NCBI RefSeq assembly: GCF_018143015.1
Contig: NC_054746.1
Location: 26,240,464-26,304,463 of the forward strand
Direction of reading: 5' to 3'
Origin: Lytechinus variegatus
Taxonomy: Eukaryota > Echinodermata > Echinoidea > Temnopleuroida > Toxopneustidae
DNA length: 64,000 nucleotides
Shown piece after piece: positions 11,994 to 24,202 of this stretch. The notes under the pieces are model-generated. The model was not told where the DNA came from. It was given only the letters and a program-made list of their open reading frames with translations, and did not search any database. Both the position numbers and the translations under genes were made by a program. Position 1 is the stretch's first letter; each line of letters starts with the position of its first letter.

Positions 11994-12627
11994 CCCGGTG
12001 GAGTCACTCAATATGACTTGGGGACCGCATGACCGTTACCAAAATCGCGGGAAAAGGGGTCAATTTCACGGAACGTCCGCGGACAGAACACTCCTCGAAG
12101 TAGTGAAAATAGGGGTGCTCACCGTTCTCGATCTGATGGAAATAGGGGTCAGGAAAAAGGGGAGAAACCGGAGAACGATTACGGGAAGTAAAATCCGTCG
12201 TCGAGCCACATCATGCTCGACAAATCTACATTTATTTTTACAAAGAATTCTACTTTTCTTATTTTTCAAGAAAAATAAAGTTCTTTTGGATTATTGTATC
12301 AGTATGACATGGCTCTTGGTCATCTTTAAGGACTGAGCACTCTGACGCCTGTGTTGCAATTTCCTCTAATGAGGAAAGGGTGTAAATGCCCTGTCCTTGA
12401 AATACAGAAAATAGGGGGAAATTTGTGAAATGGGCAAAAGTGTCCTTACAATCTTATAATTAGGGGTGTTTCAAGGTACCATTTTACCGCAATTTTGTCC
12501 TTGTTTTGCGTGAAAATAGGGGGGTAAATTTCACAAAATGTCCTTGAAATTGACTGCAATAGGGGGTCACTTGCATTTGTGGTAACGGTCATACGTGTCC
12601 CCTCTGCGGCTGAGTGACCCCACCGGG
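11994..12627. mobile_element. 634-bp MITE with perfect 8-bp target duplication
   Basis: The identical octamer GATCCGTC stands immediately outside both ends (11986-11993 and 12628-12635). The termini are inverted repeats: CCCGGTGGAGTCACTCA on the left and, in reverse complement, CCCGGTGGGGTCACTCA on the right, with a second matched block containing GACCGTTACCA further in (about 12030 and 12580). The interior carries several AAATAGGGG-type units on both strands. No transposase frame exists. An 8-bp duplication fits hAT, P or Merlin-type transposases; the CCCGGTGG ends do not let me choose. Confidence 0.7.
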
Positions 12628-12769
12628 GATCCGTCCATAAGATATTATTACAGAATGAATGCCTTCGATGTTTAAATTATGTAAACGACGTACGCGTTCT
12701 CATTCCCCCTTTTTTTAAGTTTGACGCTATCTGCAAGCCCTAGCTATAAAAACTGCATGGGGATAAAAA

Positions 12770-12975
12770 CAGATGGCAAACAGGAGACAAATAATAATAA
12801 TACACAATAGAAAAATTAAACGAATTAACTTAAAAAATAGAGAGAAGGAAAGAAATGAAGAAGAAAGAAAGAAGAGAGAGAGAGAAAGGGGGAGGAGAGA
12901 AAGGAATTAGGAAGGAAGGAAGGAAGGAAGGAGCGGAAGGAAGGAAGGAAGGAAAGAAAGAAAGAAAGAAAGAAG
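12770..12975. repeat. Purine-rich simple repeats (GAAA/GGAA)n
   Basis: Mixed GAAA, GGAA and GAGA runs with no other content. They abut the duplicated 450-bp segment that starts at 12976. Confidence 0.8.
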
Positions 12976-13234
12976 GAAGGAAAGAATTAAAGAAAGAAAA
13001 AAACTTAAAAACTTAAACTTAAAGAAAGAAAAAGAATTACAGAAAGAATTAATAAAGAATTACAGAAATAAGAAAGAAAAAAGTAGTTATATACAGGCCC
13101 AACTAGACAGAGATATAGATAGGCCTATATAGACTGACAGATATAGATAGATAGATATAGATATAGATAGATATATAGATAGATAGATAGGTAGATGGAT
13201 GGATCGATGGATGGATGGATAGATAGATAGATAT
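12976..13234. repeat. Duplicated segment copy A, first part
   Basis: This part matches 26230-26487 almost base for base apart from (GATA)n and (GGAT)n length changes. It is the first half of a ~450-bp unit whose second half resumes at 15802, after the E3 insertion. The unit mixes AAAG-rich sequence with GATA and GGAT microsatellites. The open frames across it, full of Ser-Ile-Tyr-Leu, are microsatellite translations. Confidence 0.8.
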
Positions 13235-15797
13235 GGTCAATTCCAGCGTAACGGACATGACGTTCAGACAAATTTTTGTAATTCAAATGTTTATACAGTA
13301 GAATTAGCAGTCTTTTGATAATTGTTACTGAGCTTATCAGACACATTTAAGTATCAGTTACATACACATAAAATTTCAAATCGTTTCATTGAACAGTTGC
13401 GGAGAAATTGCACTCTTTGTGAGCGTAACGGACATGACACGAAATGGACGAAGCATTTTTACCTCCTATTGCTTATCAAAATTCCTGTGAATTCTTAGAT
13501 TGCATGCACCTGACATTGGTGTTAATTTAACCTTAAGACCATGCTCTATCCATAAAATAGTGTTTAACAACAGTTTTGCAGTGCATTCTGTATTCCTAGC
13601 TCAAAATGTAGCGTAACGGACATGACACACGAAGCGTAACGGACATGACAGTTTTGTCCACTTTTTGTAAGCGAATATAATTATGTTATTACAAGATATG
13701 GTACAAGTCTAATTGTTTACATGTTAAGGCTAGAGGTTAGAGACACATATCATAACTGGTAATCTGTAATATCTCCTATTATTTTGCAATTTGAGAGGGG
13801 GTCTTTTTGTACAATATTTATAAAACAAACAAATATTTAGAAAAATTTATTTTACACCGGTTAACAACAGTTAATGAGTATTTTCCAGTTACTACCATCC
13901 GCCACACCTAATTAAAGGAAAAAAAGTTGATAGAAAAGATTATTTTTTATTCATGCCCTAATATTTGATAATATACTAGCGTAACGGACATGACACCCTT
14001 ACGAAGTGAACTTCATCAGCACTTCTTAGTTTGAAAATGGAAGAAATATCAATAATGAATGTAGTTATGTAATAGCAAAGTACCTTTACTGACACTCTAA
14101 TGAAAAATATGTAGATATTATTAGCAGGTATCATAAATAATAGCTATAGCCTAAGTGATAAGTTTATATTGAATACAACGTTTATCATACCACTACGACA
14201 CACTGAGAAGACCAAATCTCATTTTTTGTGAGAAGAAAACAAAATTTACCAGACCTGTATAAATCCAAGAAGAACATATTATGGAATGTATTGTATGATA
14301 AAGAATATGTACTAGTATTAATGTCAGTTTTAAGATTACAAAAAATGGTATTAAAATTTAATAGCAGTACCTGGAAAGCGGTCTTTCATTATCGATTATG
14401 TATGAGTTGAAAGGTAATCGGAATGCTTGTAAATAGCTTCTGAGATTTTTTTTTCATTCAAAATAACTATCATCCTGAGTATAATCATCCTTTCATCAAA
14501 TCTTGGATGTTCTAAATCTTACAATCTTGCTTGCTGACAAACGTGGCTGTATCTACATGTAATTTCGTTGTATTGTCCGCGCTGCTTGTGTACAATTGAA
14601 GATACATCATTCAAATCGTTATTATGGCTGACCAAAATACTATAACATAATTTATTGATCGTGCCACATTCTTTCCACGGCCCCTTTGCTTTGTGATACT
14701 GCAAAGAAGTGCCACTGTAGATTCATGGATTCATAGAGCTACATGTACATGTACATTATGAAACACAGATATCCGAATACAAACTTGCTTTTAAATGTGA
14801 TCCCATGCCATCACTGAAGAAGTACATGTAGAGGTTGGTGTAAGTCAGATACTTTGAAGTAATATCATCAATGATCATTAATTCACAAGTTGGAGTTTTA
14901 TCATGCTCCAAACTGTCAGTGCAAGAACCTAAGATAATCAAATGTTTGTTCAAACACGAATGATGCAGATTGTGATCTGAGTATGTTGCCAGATCTAGCT
15001 GCATCTTATCCTAATATTATGTAACATACCGTTAATTCTCAGAAAAATCTACCAGAACAAGAGCTGAACTTTCATCATTCACCAACTTCTAAAAATAGCT
15101 TGAATGACATGCAGATTCTAGGAAATATTACATTCAGCTATCCTCAAACAATTGAGACTAACCTCAGTCTGTGACACTGAGTCTAATATTTTGTTTTTGT
15201 AAATGCTGCCATTTGCCATATATAAGGCGTCATGTCCGTTACGCGAATTGTCATGTCCGTTACGCCATTTTTATGAAAATGAGAAATGGTAAGGGAAAAT
15301 GATTGCTACACATGGTAGGGGGTTTAATTCTAACATAGAATCTGAATCTGCAGTACCTTTAGACAAATTTCCTGTAAGCTGTGAAAACTTTAAGTGAAAA
15401 ACGTAACGGACATGACACTGATAATGGTCAAGAAATCACACAAATCTGATGACAGATTTCTGTAAAATTGATGAATGGCATAAAATGTAACAATAATTTT
15501 CTGTTGATTTAAACATTAATCAACTATTCAAAAGTTAAAAGAGACCTCTGGGACCTTGTTTGCTTTTAGTAGAGACAGAAAAGATGAATTGTTCAAAAAT
15601 AGCCACATTTTTTACATTTTGCAATATACTATTCTATTTTTTTGATGATGGAAAAAACTACAAAATTTTATCAATATTGCGATTTTTCTATTGGAAATTG
15701 AGACTTTATAGATTACTTTTTAAGAAAATTTGACTGCTTGAGTGAAATCTGAAACTTCATTTTTTCTCTAAAGTGAACATTTTCCATGGAATTGCCC
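13235..15797. mobile_element. E3: 2.56-kb non-autonomous DNA element, unclassified
   Basis: The boundaries are fixed by comparison with the uninterrupted copy of the host segment at 26230-26679. The insert begins GGTCAATTCCA and ends with the reverse complement GGGCAATTCCA, and it is flanked by ATAT on each side (13231-13234 and 15798-15801) where the empty copy has ATAT once, giving a 4-bp target duplication. Eight copies of GCGTAACGGACATGAC lie inside: forward at 13246, 13423, 13611, 13634, 13979 and (one mismatch) 15401, and reverse at 15229 and 15250. Clustered subterminal motifs of this kind are typical transposase-binding sites. No long frame is present, so it is probably mobilised in trans. 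A 4-bp duplication is known for superfamilies such as Chapaev, Sola and Ginger, but I cannot assign one. Confidence 0.75.
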
Positions 15798-15801
15798 ATA
15801 T

Positions 15802-15987
15802 ATAGATAGGTAGGTGGATGGATGGATGGATGGATGGATAGATAGATAGATGGGCTATATCGACAATACAAGTCATAAGCCCCACTCCGGGGCTCCATTC
15901 CATTCCCAATGGCTCTATTTTCGGGGGGGGGGGGGGTTCTCGGGTTGCTCATTGATCGCATATCGCGTATCGCAAGTCGATGTTGAC
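15802..15987. repeat. Duplicated segment copy A, second part
   Basis: Continues the 450-bp unit after E3 and matches 26488-26679 with only microsatellite and poly-G length changes and one substitution near the end. It ends seven bases before the E1 terminus. Confidence 0.8.
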
Positions 15988-16043
15988 GGGGTCCGGACAG
16001 CCCGACCACCAGACAGCCCGACCCTGGACAGCCCGACCCGCTG

Positions 16044-16078
16044 CCCTGGACAACTCGTCCCGGTCGAGTTGTCCAGGG
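16044..16078. repeat. Terminal hairpin of E1
   Basis: A perfect 14-bp stem with a 7-base loop (TCCCGGT) lies just inside the three terminal tandem repeats. Its mirror lies at the right end. E2 has the same design with the stem GGGACAACTCGG. Confidence 0.75.
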
Positions 16079-17006
16079 TTGGCTCTGAATCGGACAACTC
16101 GACCACTTGAATTCTTCTTCAAAATTTTATGAAATAAAATTTCAAACTTTACTTCAAAAGTATTTTCCCGCATAATCCATGTTTCTTCAATACATTCTCG
16201 ACAGAAAAATTGACATTTCAGTGCATTTTGAGCTATTTTGAAAGAAAATAAAGCGAGTTCCCTTGCAACGAGAATAATCCGATACCGCCGGCGAGCCGTG
16301 TTCATTCAACTTACAACTTGCAAATTTGAGTTGATTTTTCCGTCACTTTACATATTTTAATGGTGAGTGTGTGCTATTTTGTATTTTCATATTCCGTTTT
16401 CACATTTCCTGTACTTATTTAAAGTTATTGCATTTCACAAAACTGATACTTAATGCAAACTTTTTGAGATAGTTCACCTGGAAAGGACACCGATGCGGTG
16501 CTTCGCCTCGCCGGCCGGCCAGCTGGGCGACCGGCTGTGCTGTGATTGTGACTGAGTGAGGCAGTCAGCTCAATTACTAGCTATATGCGAGGTCAACTTA
16601 CTTATTTTAGTTAATTTTCCGTCTCTAGACATATTGCTTATTTTCCAGTGGCGAGAATGCGCTATTTTTGTATTTTTACGCTTCTTCCACATATTAATTT
16701 TTTTATGTCACTAACTAAAAGGAAATAGATTTGAAAATGTCTCAGTAGCCGGCATATGTACATGTAACTAGTTATGAAGTTTACAATTTTTGTAGGAAAG
16801 TCATTGTTTATTTTTGTTCTTGAATAACTATTATTTTTGTTTATTGTTTTCGAAGTTTTGAAGGGCAGTTGGGGGGGGGGGGGGGTTAACAACTGACAAT
16901 AGATTGGGTATTTATAATTATCAAACTTGAATTGTTTATTGAAAAATGAAATGTATTCTGCCGAAATTGATCAAAAACTTAACTTTTTATCAAAATCTAA
17001 GAACTT

Positions 17007-17222
17007 GCTTTTCGTTATCGATTTCTGTCGCATCTTTTTTTAATGCAACATCCATTGGTAACAGTGGGTCTTCTGGAGGATACAAGCACTTGGGCTGTAC
17101 CAGGGATGAGGAGAAGAGGTTTCATACTCGACAAGCGATGGCCTTTCCATTTCTTTCACAGCAGAAATATTACCGAGTACCAATGACTTGGGCATCAGAG
17201 CGGCAGTCCCCTGATCGATGAG
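17007..17222 (+). pseudogene. Exon-like block in E1 left arm, diverged copy
   Basis: This block is more conserved between the E1 arms than the sequence around it and ends with GATGAG followed by a splice-donor-like GTAAAT, matching GATGAG/GTAAGT in the right arm (25000). The right-arm copy is preceded by an acceptor-like CTGTCAG. A 91-codon frame overlaps it (16946-17221), but it is not kept open in the right arm. I do not recognise a product. The matching downstream exon in this arm is decayed and interrupted by a MITE. Confidence 0.25.
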
Positions 17223-17786
17223 GTAAATACAGCTTTATAGATACAATAAATCAATTTTTGCGCACTTCATGCAGGCATATCAAAGTGAAATTTAATTTTT
17301 TTGTATTGTCAAATTCTTTAAAAGAAAGAAAGGACAATTGAATAATGAATTTACTTTTTTTTCTTTATACATTGTTTGAATTGAACAAAAAATTTACTTA
17401 TAGGTTTCGAAAAAGTTATAACATTTCAAATTAATTTTTGGGTATGGTATTGGTAATGCGAAATTTATGTGGATCCTTTATGTTATGTAAATCTTCCAGA
17501 AGATACCAGGTATGGTTCTAGTGTGTTTAGCAAATTAATGTAACTGAGATATATTAAAATTGTATTTGCTTCTAAATTGTTCAAGACAAGGTGAAGATTG
17601 AAAATGGTCTAATTTCTTTTATTAAGAGGTGCAGACTGCAGATCTTCAAATATTTGAAATTACAATAATTTTGTCAATAATTCATTTCATACCCCTTCAT
17701 CTTTCCAGCTGTTTGACTTAGTTGAGACAACATGGATTGCAAACCGTACTTAGCTTGCTTTTATTTATAAAAAAAAATTGTAAGGC

Positions 17787-18374
17787 TGAAAGGACAAGTC
17801 CACTCTAACAAAAAGTTGATTTGAATAAAAAGAGAGAAATCCAACAAGCATAACACTGAAAATTTCATCAAAGTCGGATGTAAAATTAGAAAGTCTTGAC
17901 ATTTTAAAGTTTCGCTTAATTTCACAAAACAGTTATCTGCAAATCCTGGCTGGTATGCAAATGAGGAGACTATGACATTATCCACTCACTATTTCTTTTG
18001 TATTTTATTATATGAAATATTCTAATTTTCTCATTGTCAAGTGATACAACAATTAATTTCTCCCTGAACATGTGAAATTATCATTGTTTAATGCTAATAT
18101 GGTTCAGTCAAGTTAGTCCTTATTGTCAAATCAAATCTATTTTAAAAAATGAAATATTTATTATTCAAACAAAAAAAAATAGTGAGTGATGGGCATCATC
18201 GACTTACTCACCTATTTGTGCATATCACTGTTTTGTGAAAAATAAGCGAAAATTTAAAATGTCATAACTTTCTTATTTTAAATCCGATTTTGATGAAATT
18301 TTTAGCACTATACTAGTTTGATTTTCTCTATGTATTCAAGTTAGCATTTTTCTTTGGTGGACTTAACCTTGAAA
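17787..18374. mobile_element. Palindromic MITE in E1 left arm
   Basis: The two halves are reverse complements. The left half begins AAAGGACAAGTCCACTCTAAC and the right half ends with a matching GGTGGACTTAACCTT. Shared internal landmarks include AACACTGAAAATTTCATCAAA on one side and TTTGATGAAATTTTTAGCACTAT on the other. The element is AT-rich with no coding sequence. It belongs to the same loose family as those at 21394, 24203 and 33636. Confidence 0.65.
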
Positions 18375-19049
18375 GAGCCCTCTACGTAAGTTAGGGTTAA
18401 GTTAGTTGTCATGGTAATCAAATATATATGCAATAAATTTTGAAATGTATATTCTTAAACCAAAAGGGGCAATTAATTATTACATGTTAATTTGTATGGT
18501 TACTATTGTAGTTTTAAGATTGTCTATATTGTTACATTCGCACCCAAAGCAGAGGATATTGTTCTCAATCAGAGTTACAAATCAACAAATATAGTATGGG
18601 CACACATGAATATGTGACTATGTACAAATAGTATACAAATATAGCAGGCTTTAAGGAAGTATAGCAAGAATTATTTGTCTGAAGTTGAACTGGCAATTGC
18701 TTTTTATACTAAGAGGCAAAAGTATGACTGGGCACACATGAATTTGTGAATATATAAATAGTAAACAGATATACCAGGAATGGTGCACTATTTGATTTTC
18801 TTTATGTATGTTTTTTTTTCAACAGCATAACAAGACCATGTTTTGTTATGCTATAAGCCTATACTGTTTGTAAGATATAACAGAAAATTATGTGTTACTT
18901 AGTAATTTTAGTTGTGATCAAGTTTATCACATTGTTACATAGAAAATAAAGAGTCTACTAAAAAGTATTGTGAATATTGGGTTCTATTACTCCCATGTAT
19001 TTTTTTCTGCTGAACATTTCACTGTTAAGTGCTGTGGTGATCAGGTGGA

Positions 19050-19340
19050 CATTTTGGGAGAGATGAAGTTGAAATTGGAGGGATGGAGACGGTGATGTGA
19101 AAAGGATGGTAATGAAAAGTGGGTTGGAGATGAGAAGAAGGATGGAGATGATGAGAGGAGGGATGGGGATGAGAGGGATAGAGATGATGAGAGGAGGCAT
19201 GGAGATGAAAGGAAGGATGGAGATGAGAGGAATAGATGATGAGAGGAGGGATTGAAATTATGAGGGAAAGGATGGAGGGGATGACGATGAGAGATGAAGC
19301 TGAGAGCAGAGATGAGGAGGCGATGGAGATGAGGGGATGT
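19050..19340 (+). repeat. GATG/GAGAGG minisatellite
   Basis: Degenerate repeats of about 30 bp built on GGAGATGATGAGAGGAGGGAT. The complementary strand version occurs at 22910-23215 in the opposite E1 arm. Long frames on both strands (such as 19041-19529 minus and 19236-19595 plus) are simple-repeat translations. Confidence 0.75.
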
Positions 19341-19700
19341 AGAGGAGGAATGGAACATCATCACCAGTTCACCACCAACATCATCTCTATCATCGCCACC
19401 ATCACGATCGCCACAATCATTGCCATCATCATCATCATCACCACCAACATCATTCTCATCCATCATCATAATCATCGCCATCACCACTATCATCATCGCC
19501 ATCATTATTATCACCATAATTTTCATCACATCACCATCATCGCCACCATCATCACAACATCATCCATCATTATTGTCATCGTATCACCAGTATAATCGCC
19601 ATCATAATCATCAGCATCATCATCATGATCACCAATATCATCATCGTCACCGTCATCACCAATGTTCATCATTATCACCATCGCCACCAACATCCTTTTC

Positions 19701-21392
19701 ATCATCTCAGGAATGTTATTGAGAACCTCTTGGAAATGATGCAATCCATTGACTCGATCTCATCAGTGCATGAAGTAGCTGGGTTTATTCAGCTTTGGGT
19801 GCACTGGGGGCCTTGAACTTTTGTAGGGGGCACCAAGATAAATATGTTGTGGGGATAGTCCTGCAGACCAAAGTTTAAGAAAATCATAATTCATTCTCAA
19901 AAACACGATTAGGTTATCTCAAAAGGCCTAAAGTAGGACCGTTACTCTCTTAGTTTCCCTCTTTCGCTTTTTTCTGTTTTTTTTCTTTTTCCCCTTCTTT
20001 TTCCTTTCTCCCCCACTCCACTGTTTCATTCGCTCTGTCTTTCCACTTTTTCTCTATTTCTTTCCCTCCCCTTTTCTCTTCTTCGCTCAAGCCCTACCAA
20101 GATTTTTCGACCACAAAGGAAAATAATCGCTATATATGTGGGCCATAAATATGAATTAATGTACTATTCCATTCATGTCATCAATTTGCTCTAGAATCAA
20201 TTACGTTTTTACTATTCAAATTCTTCAAAGATTTACTCCCTGGTCACCACATTCCCTCATAACATTCTTAAGGGTGTCATTGATATTAAAACCTGATCCG
20301 CTGCCATGTTCTATCCATGTAGGAGTGCAAAATTGATGTTTGAACTAAGAGGGGGGGGGGGGGATTGATGATTGAACTAAGGGGTGCCAAATGATTACCA
20401 AGAAATTGACTGATTAGGCTGATGATGATTATTGAATAATTCATTGAAAAAATGAATGTTTGATCAAGCATATTGCACATTGATTGAATTGATTTATTGA
20501 TAAATTTTTGACAGAAGGATTGATAGGTAAAAGTTGTTGCCCCAATTTTCGGAACTTATCATTAAATTCCGAAAATTCTGCTCTGGACTTCATACGTACA
20601 TGTAAGAGCAATCAGTCTCTCAACAGAAGGGGAGGGCGGGTGAGAGGGAGGTTTTTTTATTATTTTTTTTTTTTTTTGGGGGGGGGGCTAAATGTTCTGT
20701 TGAACCTTATTCCATCAACCTACTTTTCCATCTCACCCTCTATTCTCCCGACTCCCATGAACACATTGCTGAGATCCACATAATAAAGTTAAAATGCTGC
20801 CCCCAAAAATGCAATGTGTGTTGAACTTCACTCATGCATTAAAGTTCAATTTAATAATTTATGAAATTTGCTTTAACAACCAAAACTGGCCACGATTGAT
20901 CATTAATTTATCACAACACTCTTAACTTTGCAGGTTCTAACGGATTTGCCTTTCAAAAACTGACTGAAATTGGAAGTCTGTTTCCTGTCCAGCCAAATTT
21001 TCATACCCTATGTTTAAGTGGGAAGTGCTCGCTCAACACATTTTGGTGTCATTTGAAAGTTGGCTTTATCGTATATGTAGGTCCCCCCCCCCCAAGTAAT
21101 ATATTTTTTATTCGGCAGCCATGTCAAAAGTTGATAGATTTTGGGGAGCTACCATCAAGTAGATAAAACTAGTATTGTACCCAGGGTCGTATCTAGGGGG
21201 CACATTCAGGGGGCGCAAATAAAGAAATGAAAAAATAATGCAAAGGAATAAAAGTGCAGAAAAGGGATACCACTGAACTGAAGGAAATTAATACCCTGTC
21301 TTGTTATTCCCATGGTAATGCCGTTTCCAACACATTTAGAAAATGAATCTTGCATGTCTTTATCAAAAGATGAATATTCGTGCCACTTTTTG
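19701..21392. other. E1 central region, left part, no gene
   Basis: No gene is seen. There is a pyrimidine-rich stretch (19950-20090), several G homopolymers (20350, 20680) and fragments that look like worn termini of other elements, for example GGGTCGTATCTAGGGGGCAC at about 21184. Confidence 0.4.
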
Positions 21393-21393
21393 A

Positions 21394-21980
21394 TTAAAGG
21401 GGTGGTCCAGGCTGAAGGTATTTAGAGTTTAATAAATAGAGTAGAATTCACTGCCAATTTCATCAAAAACGGACAACAGATAGCAAAGTTATCGAATTTT
21501 AAAGTTTAGTAATATTTTGTAAAAATAGTCGTCATGAATATTCATTAGGTGGGCTGATGATGTCACATCTCCACTTGTTCTTTTGTATTTTATTATATGA
21601 AATTAGGTTTATTCAAATAAATGTTTATTCCTCCAAGAAATAGAAAAACTGTATTGACAACAATTACTGATTTAGTACATAAGATATTTATTGCTGCAAC
21701 TTATTTAATCATAAGGGAGACATATTATTCTCACAAGTATGAAAATATGAAAAAAATATGATTTTATGTAATAATATAAGAAAACAGAAAGTGGAGATGT
21801 GACATCATCAGCTCGCCTAATGAATATTCATGACGACTGTTTTCACAAAATATTGCTAAACTTTAAACTTCAATAACTTTATTATTTGTTATCCGATTTT
21901 GATGAAATTTTCAGCGTTTTGCACAGTGAATTCTACTCTGTGTATTAAGATATATTTTCAGCCTGGACCACCCCTTTAAT
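21394..21980. mobile_element. Palindromic MITE, TTAAAGGGGTGG ends
   Basis: Near-perfect inverted halves: the left begins ATTAAAGGGGTGGTCCAGGC and the right ends with its complement. Matched internal blocks include TGATGTCACATCTCCAC and its complement near 21555 and 21795. TTAA or TA at both edges is consistent with a target duplication of 2 or 4 bp, but the palindromic edge makes this ambiguous. No coding sequence. Confidence 0.7.
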
Positions 21981-23264
21981 GATAATCATACCAACTCTCT
22001 ACAAGAATTCCAACAAACAGCTTTAGCTTGAAATATTCCTTTTGTCAATCGCAAATATGCAAGCTGCGACTTTGAATCTTGACATTTTACTTTTCATTAA
22101 TTCTCATTAATAGTTATGAAATACATTATTATTTATCTGGTTCCCTTTTCAAAGCGTTTTCAACACGCGCTGATTTGATAAGGGAGATATAAATCCTATT
22201 CATTCATTTTTACTAACAATGATTGAAATGTCATTTTTTGGGTGATATGTAAAGTCCATCTTACAGTAAGAGATGAATAATGTGACATAAGTACTAGTAT
22301 CTGTGTATGAAATCACTGATAAAATAATTATGATGACGATCAAGCTGTTGTGGTGATGATGATGATGATGTGATAAAGATAATTATGGACTGGTGATTGT
22401 TATGAGATGGGAGGTGGTGATGATAGTGATGGTGGTGGTGATGTTAGTGATGACGATGATGGTAATGAATCTAGTGGTGTTGATTATGACGATAGTAGAT
22501 GGTGTTGGTAATGAACAGTGGAATACAGGTGGTGGGGGATCATGGTCTTGGGGGCAAGAGCACCCCCCCCCTCAAAAAAGAAGATAAAATACCAAAAAAA
22601 GAATGAAAGAGAAACGAAAAGAGAGAAGAGTTTTAGTATGATGTCATAATAAAAAAAATGAGTTTGTGTAATAAAAATGTCAAAAATTTTACTCATTCAC
22701 AATTAAAAAAAAAATAACTTTGGCATGATGGGCCATATCTTACCCCTCAAAATCTTTCACTCATTACGCCAATGATAATGATGAAGTTTGTGGTGATGAT
22801 GATGTCATAATGACGATGATGGTAATGATATTGATGATGAAGTTGGTGGAGGCAATGTTTGTGATGATGATCACCCCCCCCCCTGCCCTTTTATCTTTCT
22901 TCTCTCATTATCAACACGCCGCCTGACATCTCCACCCCCATTATCTCCATTCCCGTCTTCTCCAACCATTTTCGCATCTCCATCCCTATTTCATTTCAAT
23001 CTCTCCTCTCATCTCCACCCCCTACTCCTGTCAACCCTTCCACATCATCTCCATCCATCCTTGCCTCATCCCATCCCTCCTCTCATCATCTCCATCCACT
23101 CATCATCCACACCCCTCTCAACTCCATCACTCCTCGTCATGACCATCCCACCTTTCATCTCCATCCCCCCCCCCCCATCTTCATCTCTCCAATCATCTCC
23201 ATCTGATTACCATGTGACACAACATTTGCTCCTGCGACAATTGCCCCAGGCTTAATTTTGTCTA

Positions 23265-23385
23265 AAGCCCTTTTCACAATTGGCTGCGCAACTACTTACG
23301 ACCCTTCACAGTTGCAATTCTGTGCAACATATATTGTGACCAAGTGATCGCAAACAATCGCACGAGCAATTGTGAAAGCCCCTTA
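23265..23385. mobile_element. ~120-bp MITE nested in an older repeat
   Basis: The left end GCCCTTTTCACAATTGGC pairs with the right end GCAATTGTGAAAGCCCC. It splits a repeat (TCCTGCGACAATTGC...CTTAATTT, then AGGTTCAGGGTTGCAATATGG) that resembles the dispersed repeat found uninterrupted in two golgin-84 introns at about 39170 and 41535. Confidence 0.5.
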
Positions 23386-23936
23386 AGATAGAGGTTCAGG
23401 GTTGCAATATGGTTTTAAGTTAGGTTTAGACCTTGCTGGTTGAAGCTGTTCATAAGATTATGGTGTGGAATTTGCCAGAGCAAATGTCATGGAACCCGTC
23501 ACCGCAGCTCTCAATAAAAGGTAAATATTCAGCGAGAAAAGAGATACAAAATAGTGCAAGAACCAAATATTCAAAATACTTCTTTGGAGTTAAGTGGGTT
23601 TTATTAAGTAACATTAAGGTAAACTTGATCAGATCTTAAATTACATAGTAACACATATTGAACTTCAGTGTATATAAAACATATTATATCCTACATTTAT
23701 ACTGGTTCAAAATTTCAAATAGGATTACATTACCACAATTATGATAATACTCTTATGTAGTATAAATATGACACAATTCCAACTGGGAACAATATCCTCT
23801 GCTCTTGGTGTTTATGTAAAGCTAAGGACGATCTTAAAATTACATTAGTGCCAATATAAATTAACATTTATCCAACAATTGCACTTTCAGGAATATACAA
23901 CCTGTTATACGTTACTTTATTTGGTTTCCATGGCAA

Positions 23937-24045
23937 TTACATGATCCCTAACTTAGCTGGAGGGATTTTCAACCCTTCCTCATCTCTTATTTTGTCACAC
24001 ATAAACTGGCCATACAGAGCTTGCAATTCAGGTGGTCTCAAAGAG
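23937..24045 (-). pseudogene. Terminal-exon-like block in E1 right arm
   Basis: On the minus strand an acceptor (CTTTCCAG) is followed by a 109-nt open segment ending in a stop. It encodes 35 residues rich in charged residues, beginning SLRPPELQALYGQF and ending IPPAKLGIM. The left arm has a decayed version split by a MITE. If spliced from the donor at 25000, the junction would create ATG-AGC and a 37-residue frame. I do not recognise the protein. It could be a captured host gene fragment or an element-encoded peptide, and it may not be expressed. Confidence 0.25.
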
Positions 24046-24202
24046 CTGGAAAGATAGAAATAAAATAAAGTAATTTCAACTATTTGAAGCTCTGCACCTC
24101 TTTTGCTACTGAAACAAATCAAACCATTTCAACCTTCAGTTTAGAAGCAAATACATTTTTTAAATATATTAAAGTTAAATTAATTGCAACTAATTCAATA
24201 AT

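Larger units (their letters stand above)
15995..19700 (+). repeat. E1 left inverted arm
   Basis: This is the inverted counterpart of 22330-26223. The outer ~500 bp is nearly identical to the right arm (differences are single substitutions and small indels), while the inner portion is visibly diverged and interrupted by the palindromic MITE at 17787-18374. It ends in a GATG minisatellite (19050-19340) and a CAT/ATC tract (about 19350-19700). Confidence 0.65.

Noticed and set aside
12976-13234. CRISPR-like regular spacing
   Set aside because: These are eukaryotic microsatellites with no spacers; the rest of the window is clearly eukaryotic.
15713-16305. Overlapping frames of 63-118 codons at the E1 left end
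   Set aside because: They are open on both strands because of the GC-rich tandem tip; the mirror copy at 26045-26386 shows the same effect.
19041-19744. Several frames of 70-160 codons on both strands, rich in Met/Asp, Ser/Pro/His or Ile/Thr
   Set aside because: All lie in GATG and CAT simple repeats of the E1 arm.
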